Source: Proteobacteria bacterium UBA1673
GTDB lineage: Bacteria; Pseudomonadota; Gammaproteobacteria; Comchoanobacterales; Comchoanobacteraceae
Assembly (NCBI GenBank): GCA_002320385.1
Contig: DCKN01000067.1
Coordinates: 1-29,536, forward strand
DNA: 29,536 bases
Reading direction: 5' to 3'
Below, one piece after another: positions 1 through 7,461 of the stretch. The translations under genes and the position numbers were made by a program. The stretch's first letter is position 1, and every line of letters starts with the position of its first letter. The notes below the pieces were generated by a model. The model ran no database searches and was not told the origin of the DNA. It saw only the letters and a program-made list of their open reading frames with translations.

Positions 1-573
1 AAAAATGCTTGATATCTCTTGCCGTAGGCCCTGAGCCTCTAGCCCAGACTCGCTAAGACTCCTTTCTGTCTGAACACTGTAGAGCGGCACCCCCCGGGCA
101 CGCCAGGCTCGAGTTAGCGCAATCTGGTCTCGCAGTTTAGCACTCCCGCGCGACACGATGGCGTCAACCGTTTCATCAATCATGATATCTCGAAAGTCGT
201 CTGCTTCTACCTTGACGTTTTTGAGCGCTAGCTGATGCACCATTCGTTTCAGAAAGACAGTCTTCTTTTTTGCACGCTCTACCAATATCCACTGCTGCCC
301 CTCAAACATCATTGCTGCGACCAACCCAGGCACACCCGCTCCAGTCCCTAAGTCAATTAGTCTTTTATGACCTGACAACTTATCGGCAACACCAAGACTA
401 GGCACGACAAGATTCTCTACAATTTCTGCGGGACCGCCCATCGCCGTTAGATTATGCACATTGTCCCATGCACATAGCGCTTGAATATAGGCCTCGATGC
501 GTGTTTTTGCAGCTGGCGAGTATTCAGCACTGATCGCATGCCATGCGTCTGCGAGCACGTCTTTGCGCGTCAT
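1..573 (-). CDS. rsmG: 16S rRNA (guanine-N7)-methyltransferase RsmG, C-terminus cut by window edge
   Basis: RsmG (GidB) makes m7G527 in 16S rRNA using S-adenosylmethionine. The frame opens with ATG at 573 and stays open for 191 codons to base 1, so roughly the last 15-20 residues of a usual ~207-residue protein lie outside the window. The SAM-binding loop LIDLGTGAGVPGL is visible near residue 70, preceded by the typical NLTAMGGP stretch. Its start overlaps the rsmD stop (ATGA), so the two are translationally coupled. In most gammaproteobacteria rsmG follows mnmG directly. Here about 7 kb separates them and rsmG is coupled to rsmD instead, which points to a rearrangement. Identification is confident. 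Confidence 0.93.
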   Translation of the reverse strand, partial: MTRKDVLADAWHAISAEYSPAAKTRIEAYIQALCAWDNVHNLTAMGGPAEIVENLVVPSLGVADKLSGHKRLIDLGTGAGVPGLVAAMMFEGQQWILVERAKKKTVFLKRMVHQLALKNVKVEADDFRDIMIDETVDAIVSRGSAKLRDQIALTRAWRARGVPLYSVQTERSLSESGLEAQGLRQEISSIF

Positions 574-1133
574 TTTTCTTCTCCTTGATATAACAATAGG
601 TAAAAATCGACGTCTGCTGATCGCGCCCGCTTCAATACCACCATGCCATCAACGGGCATTAATTCACTACCCTTAAGGCACTCCACATAAACCAAGCAGC
701 CACGGCGCATACATGATTGACGCACGAGCCAAAGCAAGCTCTCATTGACATCAATGTCAGAAAACGGCGGATCCATGAACACAAGATCAAACTGGCGCAC
801 AACCCTCAAAGCATCTGGGTAATTTGCGCGCCTGGGCTCGATCTTTTCGGAAACACCCAACCGCTCCGCATTCGCCTTGATTGCTTTCAAAGCCCCCGAA
901 GATCGATCCAAACACAGGACATACTCCGCCCCTTCGGAAACTGCCTCAAACGCAAGAACGCCACTGCCACTGAAGCAATCCATACAGCTACGTCCAGCAA
1001 TGATAGGCCTTAGCCAATTAAACAATGTTTTCCTAACGGTCGCCTTCGTTGGCCTGATCTCTTTTTCTGTAAAAGACAACACGCGCCCCCGGAGAGCACC
1101 ACCATTAATTCTTACTTGCCCAGCCCCACCCAT
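570..1133 (-). CDS. rsmD: 16S rRNA (guanine966-N2)-methyltransferase RsmD
   Basis: RsmD methylates G966 of 16S rRNA late in 30S assembly. The 187-residue frame has the family's landmarks: the N-terminal RINGGALRGR stretch, RPTKATVRKTLFNWL, the SAM loop DCFSGSGVLAFEA near residues 52-64, and the catalytic motif DLVFMDPPF near residue 116. Length is normal for the family. The stop overlaps the rsmG start by 4 nt. Its divergent arrangement towards ftsY is the order found in Escherichia coli, here with ychJ lying between. Confidence 0.93.
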   Translation of the reverse strand: MGGAGQVRINGGALRGRVLSFTEKEIRPTKATVRKTLFNWLRPIIAGRSCMDCFSGSGVLAFEAVSEGAEYVLCLDRSSGALKAIKANAERLGVSEKIEPRRANYPDALRVVRQFDLVFMDPPFSDIDVNESLLWLVRQSCMRRGCLVYVECLKGSELMPVDGMVVLKRARSADVDFYLLLYQGEEK

Positions 1134-1213
1134 TGTACAAATTATTCAAATTTTCATAACCATGGGCAAGGATACTCTGATATTCAGCCCCAGTCAATCC
1201 CCGGCTGCGCCAA

Positions 1214-1606
1214 TCAAGGAGAGGCAATGCTATCGATATAGTACCAGCGCCCATTAATTTTCTCAAAGATGCTGTGCTCGTGCATCGAGAAGCGCCGCCC
1301 ATCGCCAACATGAGCGTAGTGCGCTGTAAACACCACCGCCCCGCTATTGTCGTTGATACCACCCTGGATGACCTCATGAATCTCCAGCCCAAGCCACCTG
1401 ACCCCATCAACACGACCGTCACGACCACCCTCAGCAGCCTTGCCCGCCTCAGTTTCAGACAGGTATTGCCATTTACCTTTAGCAAATGCTGTGTATCGTG
1501 ACCGCATGAGCGCCTGAGCTGTGTCTGGTATCACCTTGCCCGCCAACAATGGCCGACAACAGCGCATGTACAATTTTTTTGACCCACAGGGGCAAGGGGC
1601 TCGCAT
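1214..1606 (-). CDS. ychJ: YchJ-family SEC-C motif protein, short form
   Basis: This is a 130-residue member of the YchJ (UPF0225) family of unknown molecular function. It begins with a zinc-binding SEC-C motif (CPCGSKKLYMRCC) and continues with the NTF2-like YchJ core, seen as ALMRSRYTAFAKG and the ending GRWYYIDS. The start at 1606 is chosen because GGAGG (1612-1616 on the plus strand as cctcc) sits just upstream; a TTG four codons earlier is less likely. The E. coli protein (about 152 residues) carries a second SEC-C motif at its C-terminus. That motif is absent here: the protein stops right after the core domain. The gap to rsmD is 80 nt. Confidence 0.8.
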   Translation of the reverse strand: MRAPCPCGSKKLYMRCCRPLLAGKVIPDTAQALMRSRYTAFAKGKWQYLSETEAGKAAEGGRDGRVDGVRWLGLEIHEVIQGGINDNSGAVVFTAHYAHVGDGRRFSMHEHSIFEKINGRWYYIDSIASP

Positions 1607-1783
1607 AAAATCCTCCAACTCTACTTGGACCTACGGCGCGTATACCATCGCCCATCACAGCCATTCGCAGCATCGCTTTTAGCACCGCATAGACACGACA
1701 CCATAGGACGCCACCCCCAACATGTCAAGACAACCATCGTCCCGCATACTCGGTTAACACACACCACTCAACATGCCCTGGGC

Positions 1784-1812
1784 TTGCCCGGGGCGCAGTT
1801 TTGCGCTACTAT
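1784..1812 (+). promoter_or_regulatory. Predicted sigma-70 promoter for ftsY
   Basis: TTGCCC (1784-1789) and TACTAT (1807-1812) are separated by 17 bp. Predicted transcription would begin near 1819, about 22 nt before the ftsY ATG. The 1607-1840 gap between the divergent ychJ and ftsY genes holds nothing else I can recognise. Confidence 0.5.
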
Positions 1813-1840
1813 TGAGCCTGATGATTGATAGAGCCTGCTT

Positions 1841-2797
1841 ATGATTTTCAACCTGTTTGGAAAAAAGAATAAAAAAGAATCACCCAGCGTTTTCGCATCG
1901 CTGAAGACCGGGCTGCAAAAAACACGAGAGCGCTTGCATAACGCTTTTTCGTCCCTGCTCGGTATAACATCACTCGACATCACCACACGAGACAAGCTTT
2001 TACGCACACTCATTTCATGCGACATTGGGCCGGAAACGGCTGAGTATGTACTAGTGGAAACAGAAAAAAAACTGCGCTCAGAATCTGACATGGATGCCAA
2101 TCAAGCGCTTCGCGCAGTTCTGAGCGACATTCTCGCACCGTCTGACACCGACTGGACTCCACCCAATGAACAACCCGCCGTTCTACTCTTTGTTGGTGTA
2201 AACGGCTCCGGAAAAACCACATCTATTGGGCGCATTGGCCATAACCTCAAGAAGCACGGCAAGCGGGTCGTAATGGCTGCCGGAGACACCTTCCGTGCCG
2301 CCGCAATTGATCAGCTAAAGTCCTGGGGAGACAGGTCCTCTATCCAGGTTGTTGCGCACAGTCAAGGCAGTGATAGCGCCGCCGTGCTATTTGAAGCCAT
2401 GCAAGTCGCAACAGCCCAGAAAGCCGACATTCTACTCGGTGATACCGCGGGCAGGCTGCATACCAAAAACAATCTAATGCAGGAACTGGCGAAAGTAAGA
2501 AAGGTTATTCAAAAACACAACCCCAACGCCCCGCATGAGACATGGCTGGTGCTTGACGCCACCGTAGGCCAAAATGGACTCAAGCAAGCAGAAGAGTTCC
2601 AAAAGTCCGTTTCGGTAACTGGCGTTGTTTTGACGAAGCTCGACGGCACAGCCAAAGGCGGCATTGTTTTTGCCATCTCTAAACAGCTTGGTTTGCCAGT
2701 TAGATTTGTTGGCGTTGGAGAAAAAGAAACTGACTTATTGCCCTTTGATAAGCATGCATTTATCGATGCGCTTCTTTCCAATGACGACAAGCAATAG
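1841..2797 (+). CDS. ftsY: Signal recognition particle receptor FtsY, without acidic A domain
   Basis: FtsY is the SRP receptor GTPase that docks ribosome-SRP complexes at the inner membrane. The 318 residues contain the full NG domain: N-domain helices from about residue 15, G1 loop GVNGSGKT (119-126), AAGDTFRAAA (146-155), DTAGR (201-205), TKLD (265-268) and the closing GVGEKETDLLPF (291-302). The amphipathic membrane-targeting helix before the N domain (residues ~20-40) is kept. The long acidic A domain of enterobacterial FtsY (about 200 residues; 497 in total) is missing, leaving only a short Lys-rich leader (KKNKK). In E. coli ftsE and ftsX lie between ftsY and rpoH; here rpoH follows after 58 nt. 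Confidence 0.95.
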   Translation: MIFNLFGKKNKKESPSVFASLKTGLQKTRERLHNAFSSLLGITSLDITTRDKLLRTLISCDIGPETAEYVLVETEKKLRSESDMDANQALRAVLSDILAPSDTDWTPPNEQPAVLLFVGVNGSGKTTSIGRIGHNLKKHGKRVVMAAGDTFRAAAIDQLKSWGDRSSIQVVAHSQGSDSAAVLFEAMQVATAQKADILLGDTAGRLHTKNNLMQELAKVRKVIQKHNPNAPHETWLVLDATVGQNGLKQAEEFQKSVSVTGVVLTKLDGTAKGGIVFAISKQLGLPVRFVGVGEKETDLLPFDKHAFIDALLSNDDKQ

Positions 2798-2799
2798 AC

Positions 2800-2828
2800 T
2801 TGCAATTCGCTCGTTTTTTCGATATACT
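2800..2828 (+). promoter_or_regulatory. Predicted sigma-70 promoter for rpoH
   Basis: TTGCAA (2800-2805) and TATACT (2823-2828) are separated by 17 bp, immediately after the ftsY stop. Predicted start of transcription is near 2835, about 20 nt before the rpoH ATG, so rpoH can be expressed apart from ftsY. Confidence 0.6.
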
Positions 2829-2855
2829 ATATCTTGAATAACGAGTACACGTGAT

Positions 2856-3710
2856 ATGGTTCACAGCATTGCAACAACAGACTGCCAGGCATTGGTTCCC
2901 GTCGGAAATCTTGCCGCCTATATTAATTGGGCGCAAAGTATTCCTGTGCTATCGCGGGAAGAAGAAGATGCGCTGGTACATGATTTCTTTCACAAGGGTG
3001 ATGTGTCTGCCGCAAAAAAGCTTGTCTTATCTCACCTCCGCTTTGTTGTTTTTGTTAGCAGAGGCTTCTTGGGCTACGGCCTACCCCACGAGGACTTGAT
3101 CCAGGAGGGCAATGTGGGGCTCATGAAAGCACTGCAGCGCTTTGACCCAAATGCAGGCGTTCGCTTGGTTAGCTTTGCGGTCTACTGGATAAAATCAGAA
3201 ATCCAGGAATTTGTTCTTAAAAACTGGCGCATAGTGAAGATTGCCACCACGAAGGCCGCAAGAACGCTGTTTTTCAAAAAGCAACACATGAAAAAGCATA
3301 TGACACCTGACGAGGTTGCCTATGTGTCTAGAGAGCTGAATGTCTCAGAGAAAGACGTGATTGATATGCAAATGAAGTGCTCAACCGCTCACGACGTTCC
3401 TTACGACACCCACGATAGTGATCATGAGGCCACAAAGGCCCCTGCTGTCTATCTTGCCAGCCAGGACAACAACCCTGAATCCTCTTATCTGAAGCACGTC
3501 ACGGCCCAGAACGACAGCGCCCGACTGGCGCATGCACTGGACCAACTTGATGAGCGGTCCGCAGATATCATTCGCCGCCGGTGGCTTTCGGAAGACAATA
3601 AAGTAACGCTACACGATCTTGCCTCAGAATATAAAATCTCCGCACAGCGGGTAAACCAACTAGAGAAAACAGCCTTTTTAAAGCTCAGGGACATGATGTC
3701 AGACGCCTAG
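2856..3710 (+). CDS. rpoH: RNA polymerase heat-shock sigma factor sigma-32
   Basis: RpoH directs RNA polymerase to heat-shock promoters. Length (284 residues) matches E. coli RpoH. Region 2 is highly conserved: HLRFVV, then GYGLPHEDLIQEGNVGLMKA, and RLVSFAVYWIKSEIQEFVLKN. It is followed by the sigma-32 signature NWRIVKIATTKAARTLFF. Region 4 is seen near the C-terminus as LDERSADIIRRRWLSEDNK and a helix-turn-helix ending QRVNQLEKTAFLKLR. The RpoH-box segment after LFF reads KKQHMKKHM, shorter and more basic than the enterobacterial one, so turnover or chaperone control may differ (inference). The Shine-Dalgarno sequence is weak. Confidence 0.95.
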   Translation: MVHSIATTDCQALVPVGNLAAYINWAQSIPVLSREEEDALVHDFFHKGDVSAAKKLVLSHLRFVVFVSRGFLGYGLPHEDLIQEGNVGLMKALQRFDPNAGVRLVSFAVYWIKSEIQEFVLKNWRIVKIATTKAARTLFFKKQHMKKHMTPDEVAYVSRELNVSEKDVIDMQMKCSTAHDVPYDTHDSDHEATKAPAVYLASQDNNPESSYLKHVTAQNDSARLAHALDQLDERSADIIRRRWLSEDNKVTLHDLASEYKISAQRVNQLEKTAFLKLRDMMSDA

Positions 3711-3740
3711 ATGAAATTTCGACATTAGCTCGTTACTTCC

Positions 3741-3769
3741 TTGATAAACAACTGGACATGCGTTATCAT
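3741..3769 (+). promoter_or_regulatory. Predicted sigma-70 promoter for the DsbA/Com1-like gene
   Basis: TTGATA (3741-3746) and TATCAT (3764-3769) are separated by 17 bp. Predicted transcription starts near 3776. This also argues against any translation start upstream of 3776 for the following gene. Confidence 0.55.
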
Positions 3770-3821
3770 GTTTCAACGTAGTCTAATCGGAACAATCAGT
3801 TTAATCAACAAGGAAAGGGGC

Positions 3822-4616
3822 ATGAATTCTCAAACTAAATTTAACTCTGGAAAAAACTCTCTCGTTGCACAAGCGCTAGCAGCGTCAGTGTTCTTAATCT
3901 CTAGCATCAGTATCAGCGCAGCAGGGTGGTTTTCTTCCTCAAGCGCGTCTACTAATGAGCTAAAAATTAGTACAGAGCAAGTTAAGAAAGTTCTCAAAGA
4001 GCATCCTGAGATCGTTTACGATGCACTCGTTGATTACCAGAAGAAACAGGCTGAAGCCAAAAAGCAAGATATCCAGAAATACCTTCACGCCAACTCTCGA
4101 AAATTATTTTATGATAAAAACGACGGCGTTCTGGGCAACCCTTCAGGCAAAACAAGTATTTTAGTACTGAACGATTATCGATGCGGCTTCTGCACCAAAG
4201 CCAGAGCCATCATTGATGAGGTCGCAAAGAAAAACAGTGACCTGCGCATTGTTATAAAGCAGCTTCCGATACTCGGACCAGAGTCTAAATACGCAGCGAA
4301 AGCAGCAACGCTTGCGCAGCAGAAAAATCGCTTTGAGTCATTTAACGCAAAACTCAGCCATCAAGACAAGCCGCTCACCATTGAGAAGGTCAACGCTGTT
4401 ATCAAGCAGTCAGGGATTAAAGAAGCTGACATGAAAACGAATGACGATGCACTTGATGCCGTGATTCGTGAAAACTACGTGCATGCGCAGAACCTTGCTG
4501 TGCAGGGAACACCTGTTGTCATTATCGCTAACTCAAATTTAACAAAAGTTGAGTTCATTGAAAACGTCCTTGACCAGAAAGCAATCGAAGCTAAGGTCAA
4601 AGAGTATCAGAGCTAG
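3822..4616 (+). CDS. Periplasmic DsbA-family thiol:disulfide protein (Com1/ScsC-like)
   Basis: The 264-residue product has an N-terminal hydrophobic signal segment (about residues 15-35, ending ISAAG). A helical region follows that resembles the N-terminal dimerisation arm of ScsC/DsbG-like proteins (VKKVLKEHPEIVYDALVDYQ, ~55-75). The thioredoxin fold then carries a CGFC active site (121-124) and a cis-proline loop GTP (229-231). This layout is shared with Coxiella Com1 and Legionella relatives. An oxidoreductase or isomerase acting on envelope protein disulfides is the likely role. The start at 3822 is preferred over an in-frame ATG at 3741 because AGGAAAGGGG lies just before it and 3741 falls in the predicted -35 box. 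It appears to be a single-gene unit. Confidence 0.85.
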   Translation: MNSQTKFNSGKNSLVAQALAASVFLISSISISAAGWFSSSSASTNELKISTEQVKKVLKEHPEIVYDALVDYQKKQAEAKKQDIQKYLHANSRKLFYDKNDGVLGNPSGKTSILVLNDYRCGFCTKARAIIDEVAKKNSDLRIVIKQLPILGPESKYAAKAATLAQQKNRFESFNAKLSHQDKPLTIEKVNAVIKQSGIKEADMKTNDDALDAVIRENYVHAQNLAVQGTPVVIIANSNLTKVEFIENVLDQKAIEAKVKEYQS

Positions 4617-4640
4617 CGGACGGTAATGCTCAAAATATAA

Positions 4641-4673
4641 GCCGATGATGGCGTCTGGTTTCCTGTCATCGGC
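4641..4673 (+). repeat. Inverted repeat after the Com1-like gene
   Basis: GCCGATGA (4641-4648) and TCATCGGC (4666-4673) form a perfect 8-bp stem with a 17-nt loop, 25 nt after the stop codon. No T tract follows, so a factor-independent terminator is not well supported; it could stabilise the mRNA 3' end. Confidence 0.4.
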
Positions 4674-4751
4674 CCTTCAATTTGTCGATACACTTCTGGG
4701 AAAGCTCTAAACGCCACCGTTTTATTGACGCCACTCGTTTAACTTTTTTAC

Positions 4752-4780
4752 TTGCCACAAATCATTCGATACGGTACTAT
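4752..4780 (+). promoter_or_regulatory. Predicted sigma-70 promoter for the OMP/permease operon
   Basis: TTGCCA (4752-4757) and TACTAT (4775-4780) are separated by 17 bp. Predicted transcription starts near 4787, about 22 nt before the first gene of a tight three-gene unit ending at 7433. Confidence 0.55.
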
Positions 4781-4808
4781 TTAATACATTGTTAACTGGA
4801 CTTTGGCT

Positions 4809-5174
4809 ATGATGAGATTTGCAGTACCTCTCATTGCTCTGCTATCGATTGGTGCAATCGCCCGCCCATTGATTTATACAAAGCACGAGTTTAAAGGAGA
4901 TGAAGATGGGAAAACAAATGATGTTAATCAACTTAGGCTTGGCTACGACATTAAGTTAGATAACGTGACACCATGGGTCCACGCCGGCCTCGGCGTCAAG
5001 AGCCCAAAAGGAAGTGACGTATTTCAAGGCGATGACTTCACGGTTCTAGCTGTCGGTGCAACGATTAAACCCTTAAAGTCATTGACAGTAAAAGCGAAGT
5101 ACGAAACGTTTAGTTATGACTCCGATCAGCGTGACTGGAAGTTTGAAGTCAAAACTAAGTATTACCTACAGTAA
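4809..5174 (+). CDS. Small predicted outer-membrane beta-barrel protein, unknown function
   Basis: The product has 121 residues. It starts with a short signal peptide (residues 1-18, hydrophobic PLIALLSIGAIA). The rest alternates polar and hydrophobic residues in strand-like blocks, for example QLRLGYDIKLDN, PWVHAGLGVKS, LAVGATIKP, SLTVKAKYETFSY and WKFEVKTKYYL. This resembles part of a KdgM-type small porin, but it is only about half that size, so it may be a shortened porin or another small barrel. Two adjacent ATGs (4809, 4812) are possible starts. The stop lies 12 nt before the first PiT-like permease, so the two are probably one operon; an outer-membrane step in the same uptake pathway is an inference from that. 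Confidence 0.55.
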   Translation: MMRFAVPLIALLSIGAIARPLIYTKHEFKGDEDGKTNDVNQLRLGYDIKLDNVTPWVHAGLGVKSPKGSDVFQGDDFTVLAVGATIKPLKSLTVKAKYETFSYDSDQRDWKFEVKTKYYLQ

Positions 5175-5186
5175 GGGGTCTCTGGC

Positions 5187-6278
5187 ATGAACTCAAAAAA
5201 AAGCTTGGTCTCGTCTAACTCTTCAGGCCTTCAGCACAACCTCATTTTTGCTTTATTCATCTTACTGCTAGTCGGGGTGGGCTATAGTGTTAAGTCATAC
5301 CCAACCCTTGCCGCATGGTTTGGTTTTTTCGTTGCGGGTTATTCTGCAATTGCTAATGATAGTATTCAAACGATTGGAACCTTTATTGCCTCGAATAAGC
5401 AACGCCCTTGGTGGCAGTTATGGGTTTATCTCAGTTTGATCTTTATGGCTACTGTTTCCTACAGCTGGGTCATGTATAACGGCGACGTATCTCATCAAAG
5501 ACTGATTGCAAAGGGCTTCGAAAACGCACCTGAGTCATTCAACTTTTTACAAGTGTCAGCGCCCATTGTTTTGTTGGTGCTCACGAAAGCAAGGATGCCG
5601 GTGTCGACCACACTGCTTTTACTTAGTGCGTTTGCAGGATCAAGCAAGGCGATTAGTAAGGTTTTGTTTAAGAGTCTTAGTGGCTACTTTGTAGCATTCA
5701 TTTGTGGTTTTATTATATTTTTCGCGGTTGCGCGTGTATGTAAAAAGCATTTCAAGGGCACGCCTTCGATACAGTGGGTGCTTGCACAATGGGTTGCCTC
5801 AGGTCTATTATGGTCAGTTTGGCTACAGCAGGATCTGGCTAATATCGCGGTATTCTTACCCAGATCCTTATCCGGCGGTGAGTTTGCTTTGTTCTCGGGA
5901 TTTATTGTTTTGGGTATGGCGCTGCTTTTATTTTTTAAAGGTGGTGGTATACAGGTGATTGTCACGCAAAAGTCCTTCGTAACTGATCCTAGGTTTGTAA
6001 CGATCATCGACGCGGTATATGCGCTTATTCTATACTATTTCAAAATCAGGAGTAAAATGCCGATGAGTACCACATGGGTGTTTCTGGGACTGCTTGCTGG
6101 TAGGGAATTTGCTATGTCGGTTCGAGGGGCTTCTAACAAAAGCTTCTTTACGGTGAGCAAAATCACGGTCAGTGATGCGAGTAAGGCACTACTGGGTCTC
6201 GGTATATCGATCTATCTTGCTACAGCAATTAACGCTCGGATAGATATTCGGTCAATTCTCCGGTTTTTCATGGCGTAA
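5187..6278 (+). CDS. PiT-like (phosphate permease-related) membrane protein 1
   Basis: This 363-residue protein has about ten hydrophobic segments. Two internal repeats recall the PiT phosphate transporter fold. The N-half has GYSAIANDSIQTIGTF (AND at 56-58), comparable with the GANDVANA..GT signature, followed by PVSTT (138-142). The C-half has QQDLANIAVFL (214-224) where the second signature should be, followed by PMSTT (292-296). The retained Asp and Asn residues and both P-x-S-T-T motifs support a transporter. The signatures are too divergent to name the substrate; phosphate or another oxyanion is a guess. A Shine-Dalgarno-like AAGGGG precedes the start. A close paralogue follows after 48 nt. 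Confidence 0.65.
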   Translation: MNSKKSLVSSNSSGLQHNLIFALFILLLVGVGYSVKSYPTLAAWFGFFVAGYSAIANDSIQTIGTFIASNKQRPWWQLWVYLSLIFMATVSYSWVMYNGDVSHQRLIAKGFENAPESFNFLQVSAPIVLLVLTKARMPVSTTLLLLSAFAGSSKAISKVLFKSLSGYFVAFICGFIIFFAVARVCKKHFKGTPSIQWVLAQWVASGLLWSVWLQQDLANIAVFLPRSLSGGEFALFSGFIVLGMALLLFFKGGGIQVIVTQKSFVTDPRFVTIIDAVYALILYYFKIRSKMPMSTTWVFLGLLAGREFAMSVRGASNKSFFTVSKITVSDASKALLGLGISIYLATAINARIDIRSILRFFMA

Positions 6279-6326
6279 CCTTTTGCGACTATGAATGTTG
6301 TACTTTCTTAATGGGGTTCTTGTGGG

Positions 6327-7433
6327 GTGGTTATTAAGAAATATTGGGCTGATAGCATAATTCGTGAGGCCCTATTCGTACTTTTTTTAATCAGTTTGCT
6401 CGTCGTCGCTTACTATATTCGATCGACTTATTTGTTGGCGTCATGGTTTGGCTTTTTTGTTTCAGCATACTCTGTGATCGCTAACGACAGCATTCAAACG
6501 ATTGGAACATTCCTATCTTCCAATAAGCAGTCGCGCTGGTGGGTTTTGTGGATTTACGTGAGCGTGATTTTTTTTCTAACGCTTTTTTACAGTTGGCTTT
6601 TTTATAACGGGGATATCTCTCACCAACGCCTCATGGCTAAAGGATTCGAAGAGCCTCCTGATAACTTTGTCTACCTACAGTTAGCTGCTCCAGTAATTCT
6701 CTTGGGTTTGACTAGAGCTAAGGTTCCGGTATCGACATCATTTTTAGTTTTGGGCACTTTTGTCGGATCAAGTAGCGCACTACGTGATATGATATTTAAA
6801 AGTATCCAAGGTTATGTTGCTGGATTCTCTATCAGTTTGATTTTTTTTATGTTGACCGCCCGGATAGCGAAGAAAACTTTTATTGGACGGCCTCCTATGG
6901 CTTGGTATATTGGTCAATGGATTGTGTCTGGTCTGCTCTGGTCGGTTTGGCTCCAGCAAGATTTAGCTAATATAGCGGTTTTTTTGCCAAGGTCTTTATC
7001 CCCGCTAGAGTTCTTGTTGCTGGTTTCTTTTATTATCGTTGAGTTGGGTGTGTTGCTATTTCTTAGGGGGGGGCGTATTCAAAGTATTATCGCAGAAAAG
7101 TCCGATGTTTCCGATCCTCGCTATGCGACAATGATCGATGCTATTTACGCGCTCGTACTCTTTTACTTTAGGACAGTAAACCGAACGCCGATGAGTACGA
7201 CATGGGTTTTTTTAGGCTTGCTTGGTGGGCGAGAAATTTCAATGTGGGTGAGAGCAACCAGCAAGATGTCTTTTTTTAGTATGATATCTATGCTTGGTAG
7301 CGATATAGTGCGCGCTGTGTTTGGTTTTTTGATTTCCATATGGCTTTCGACAAGTGTTAACCCGCATGTTGAGGTAAGCCGTGTTCATAAGGCAGTGGTT
7401 GAGAAGCTGACACCAACAAACCCTGCGCACTAA
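6327..7433 (+). CDS. PiT-like (phosphate permease-related) membrane protein 2
   Basis: This 368-residue paralogue of the preceding gene shares the same layout: IANDSIQTIGTF in the N-half (AND at 52-54), PVSTS (134-138), a C-half QQDLANIAVFLPRSL block, and PMSTTWVFLGLL. The central loop MAKGFEEPPDNF matches IAKGFENAPESF in the first copy. The start is a GTG at 6327 with GGGG about ten bases upstream; no in-frame ATG fits better. The plus strand here is notably rich in G and T. A run of eight G (7066-7073) lies inside the reading frame near codon 248. The stop lies 28 nt from the convergent mnmG stop. Tandem duplication with divergence suggests two isoforms or a heteromeric transporter (inference). 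Confidence 0.65.
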   Translation: MVIKKYWADSIIREALFVLFLISLLVVAYYIRSTYLLASWFGFFVSAYSVIANDSIQTIGTFLSSNKQSRWWVLWIYVSVIFFLTLFYSWLFYNGDISHQRLMAKGFEEPPDNFVYLQLAAPVILLGLTRAKVPVSTSFLVLGTFVGSSSALRDMIFKSIQGYVAGFSISLIFFMLTARIAKKTFIGRPPMAWYIGQWIVSGLLWSVWLQQDLANIAVFLPRSLSPLEFLLLVSFIIVELGVLLFLRGGRIQSIIAEKSDVSDPRYATMIDAIYALVLFYFRTVNRTPMSTTWVFLGLLGGREISMWVRATSKMSFFSMISMLGSDIVRAVFGFLISIWLSTSVNPHVEVSRVHKAVVEKLTPTNPAH

Positions 7434-7461
7434 TTTAGTTTGGGTTCTGTGGTTAGCGCGC
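7425..7461. terminator. Inverted repeat between convergent stop codons
   Basis: GCGCACTAA (7425-7433) can pair with TTAGCGCGC (7453-7461) with one mismatch and a 19-nt loop. It sits exactly between the stop of the second permease and the stop of mnmG, a place where a shared bidirectional terminator is expected. No clear T tract is present on either side, so the call is tentative. Confidence 0.35.

Noticed and set aside
877..1257. Plus-strand open frame of about 126 codons opposite rsmD
   Set aside because: It lies antisense to a well-conserved gene, has no protein-family features, and has low-complexity codon use typical of a shadow frame.
3741..3821. Upstream ATG start for the Com1-like gene
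   Set aside because: The 27 extra residues would precede the signal peptide, and the ATG region overlaps a good promoter; the Shine-Dalgarno sequence points to 3822.
4641..4673. Factor-independent terminator after the Com1-like gene
   Set aside because: The stem is perfect, but no T tract follows; it is listed only as an inverted repeat.
5684..6007. Minus-strand open frame inside the first permease gene
   Set aside because: It is antisense to the membrane protein; the opposite frame of T-rich hydrophobic codons gives chance open stretches.
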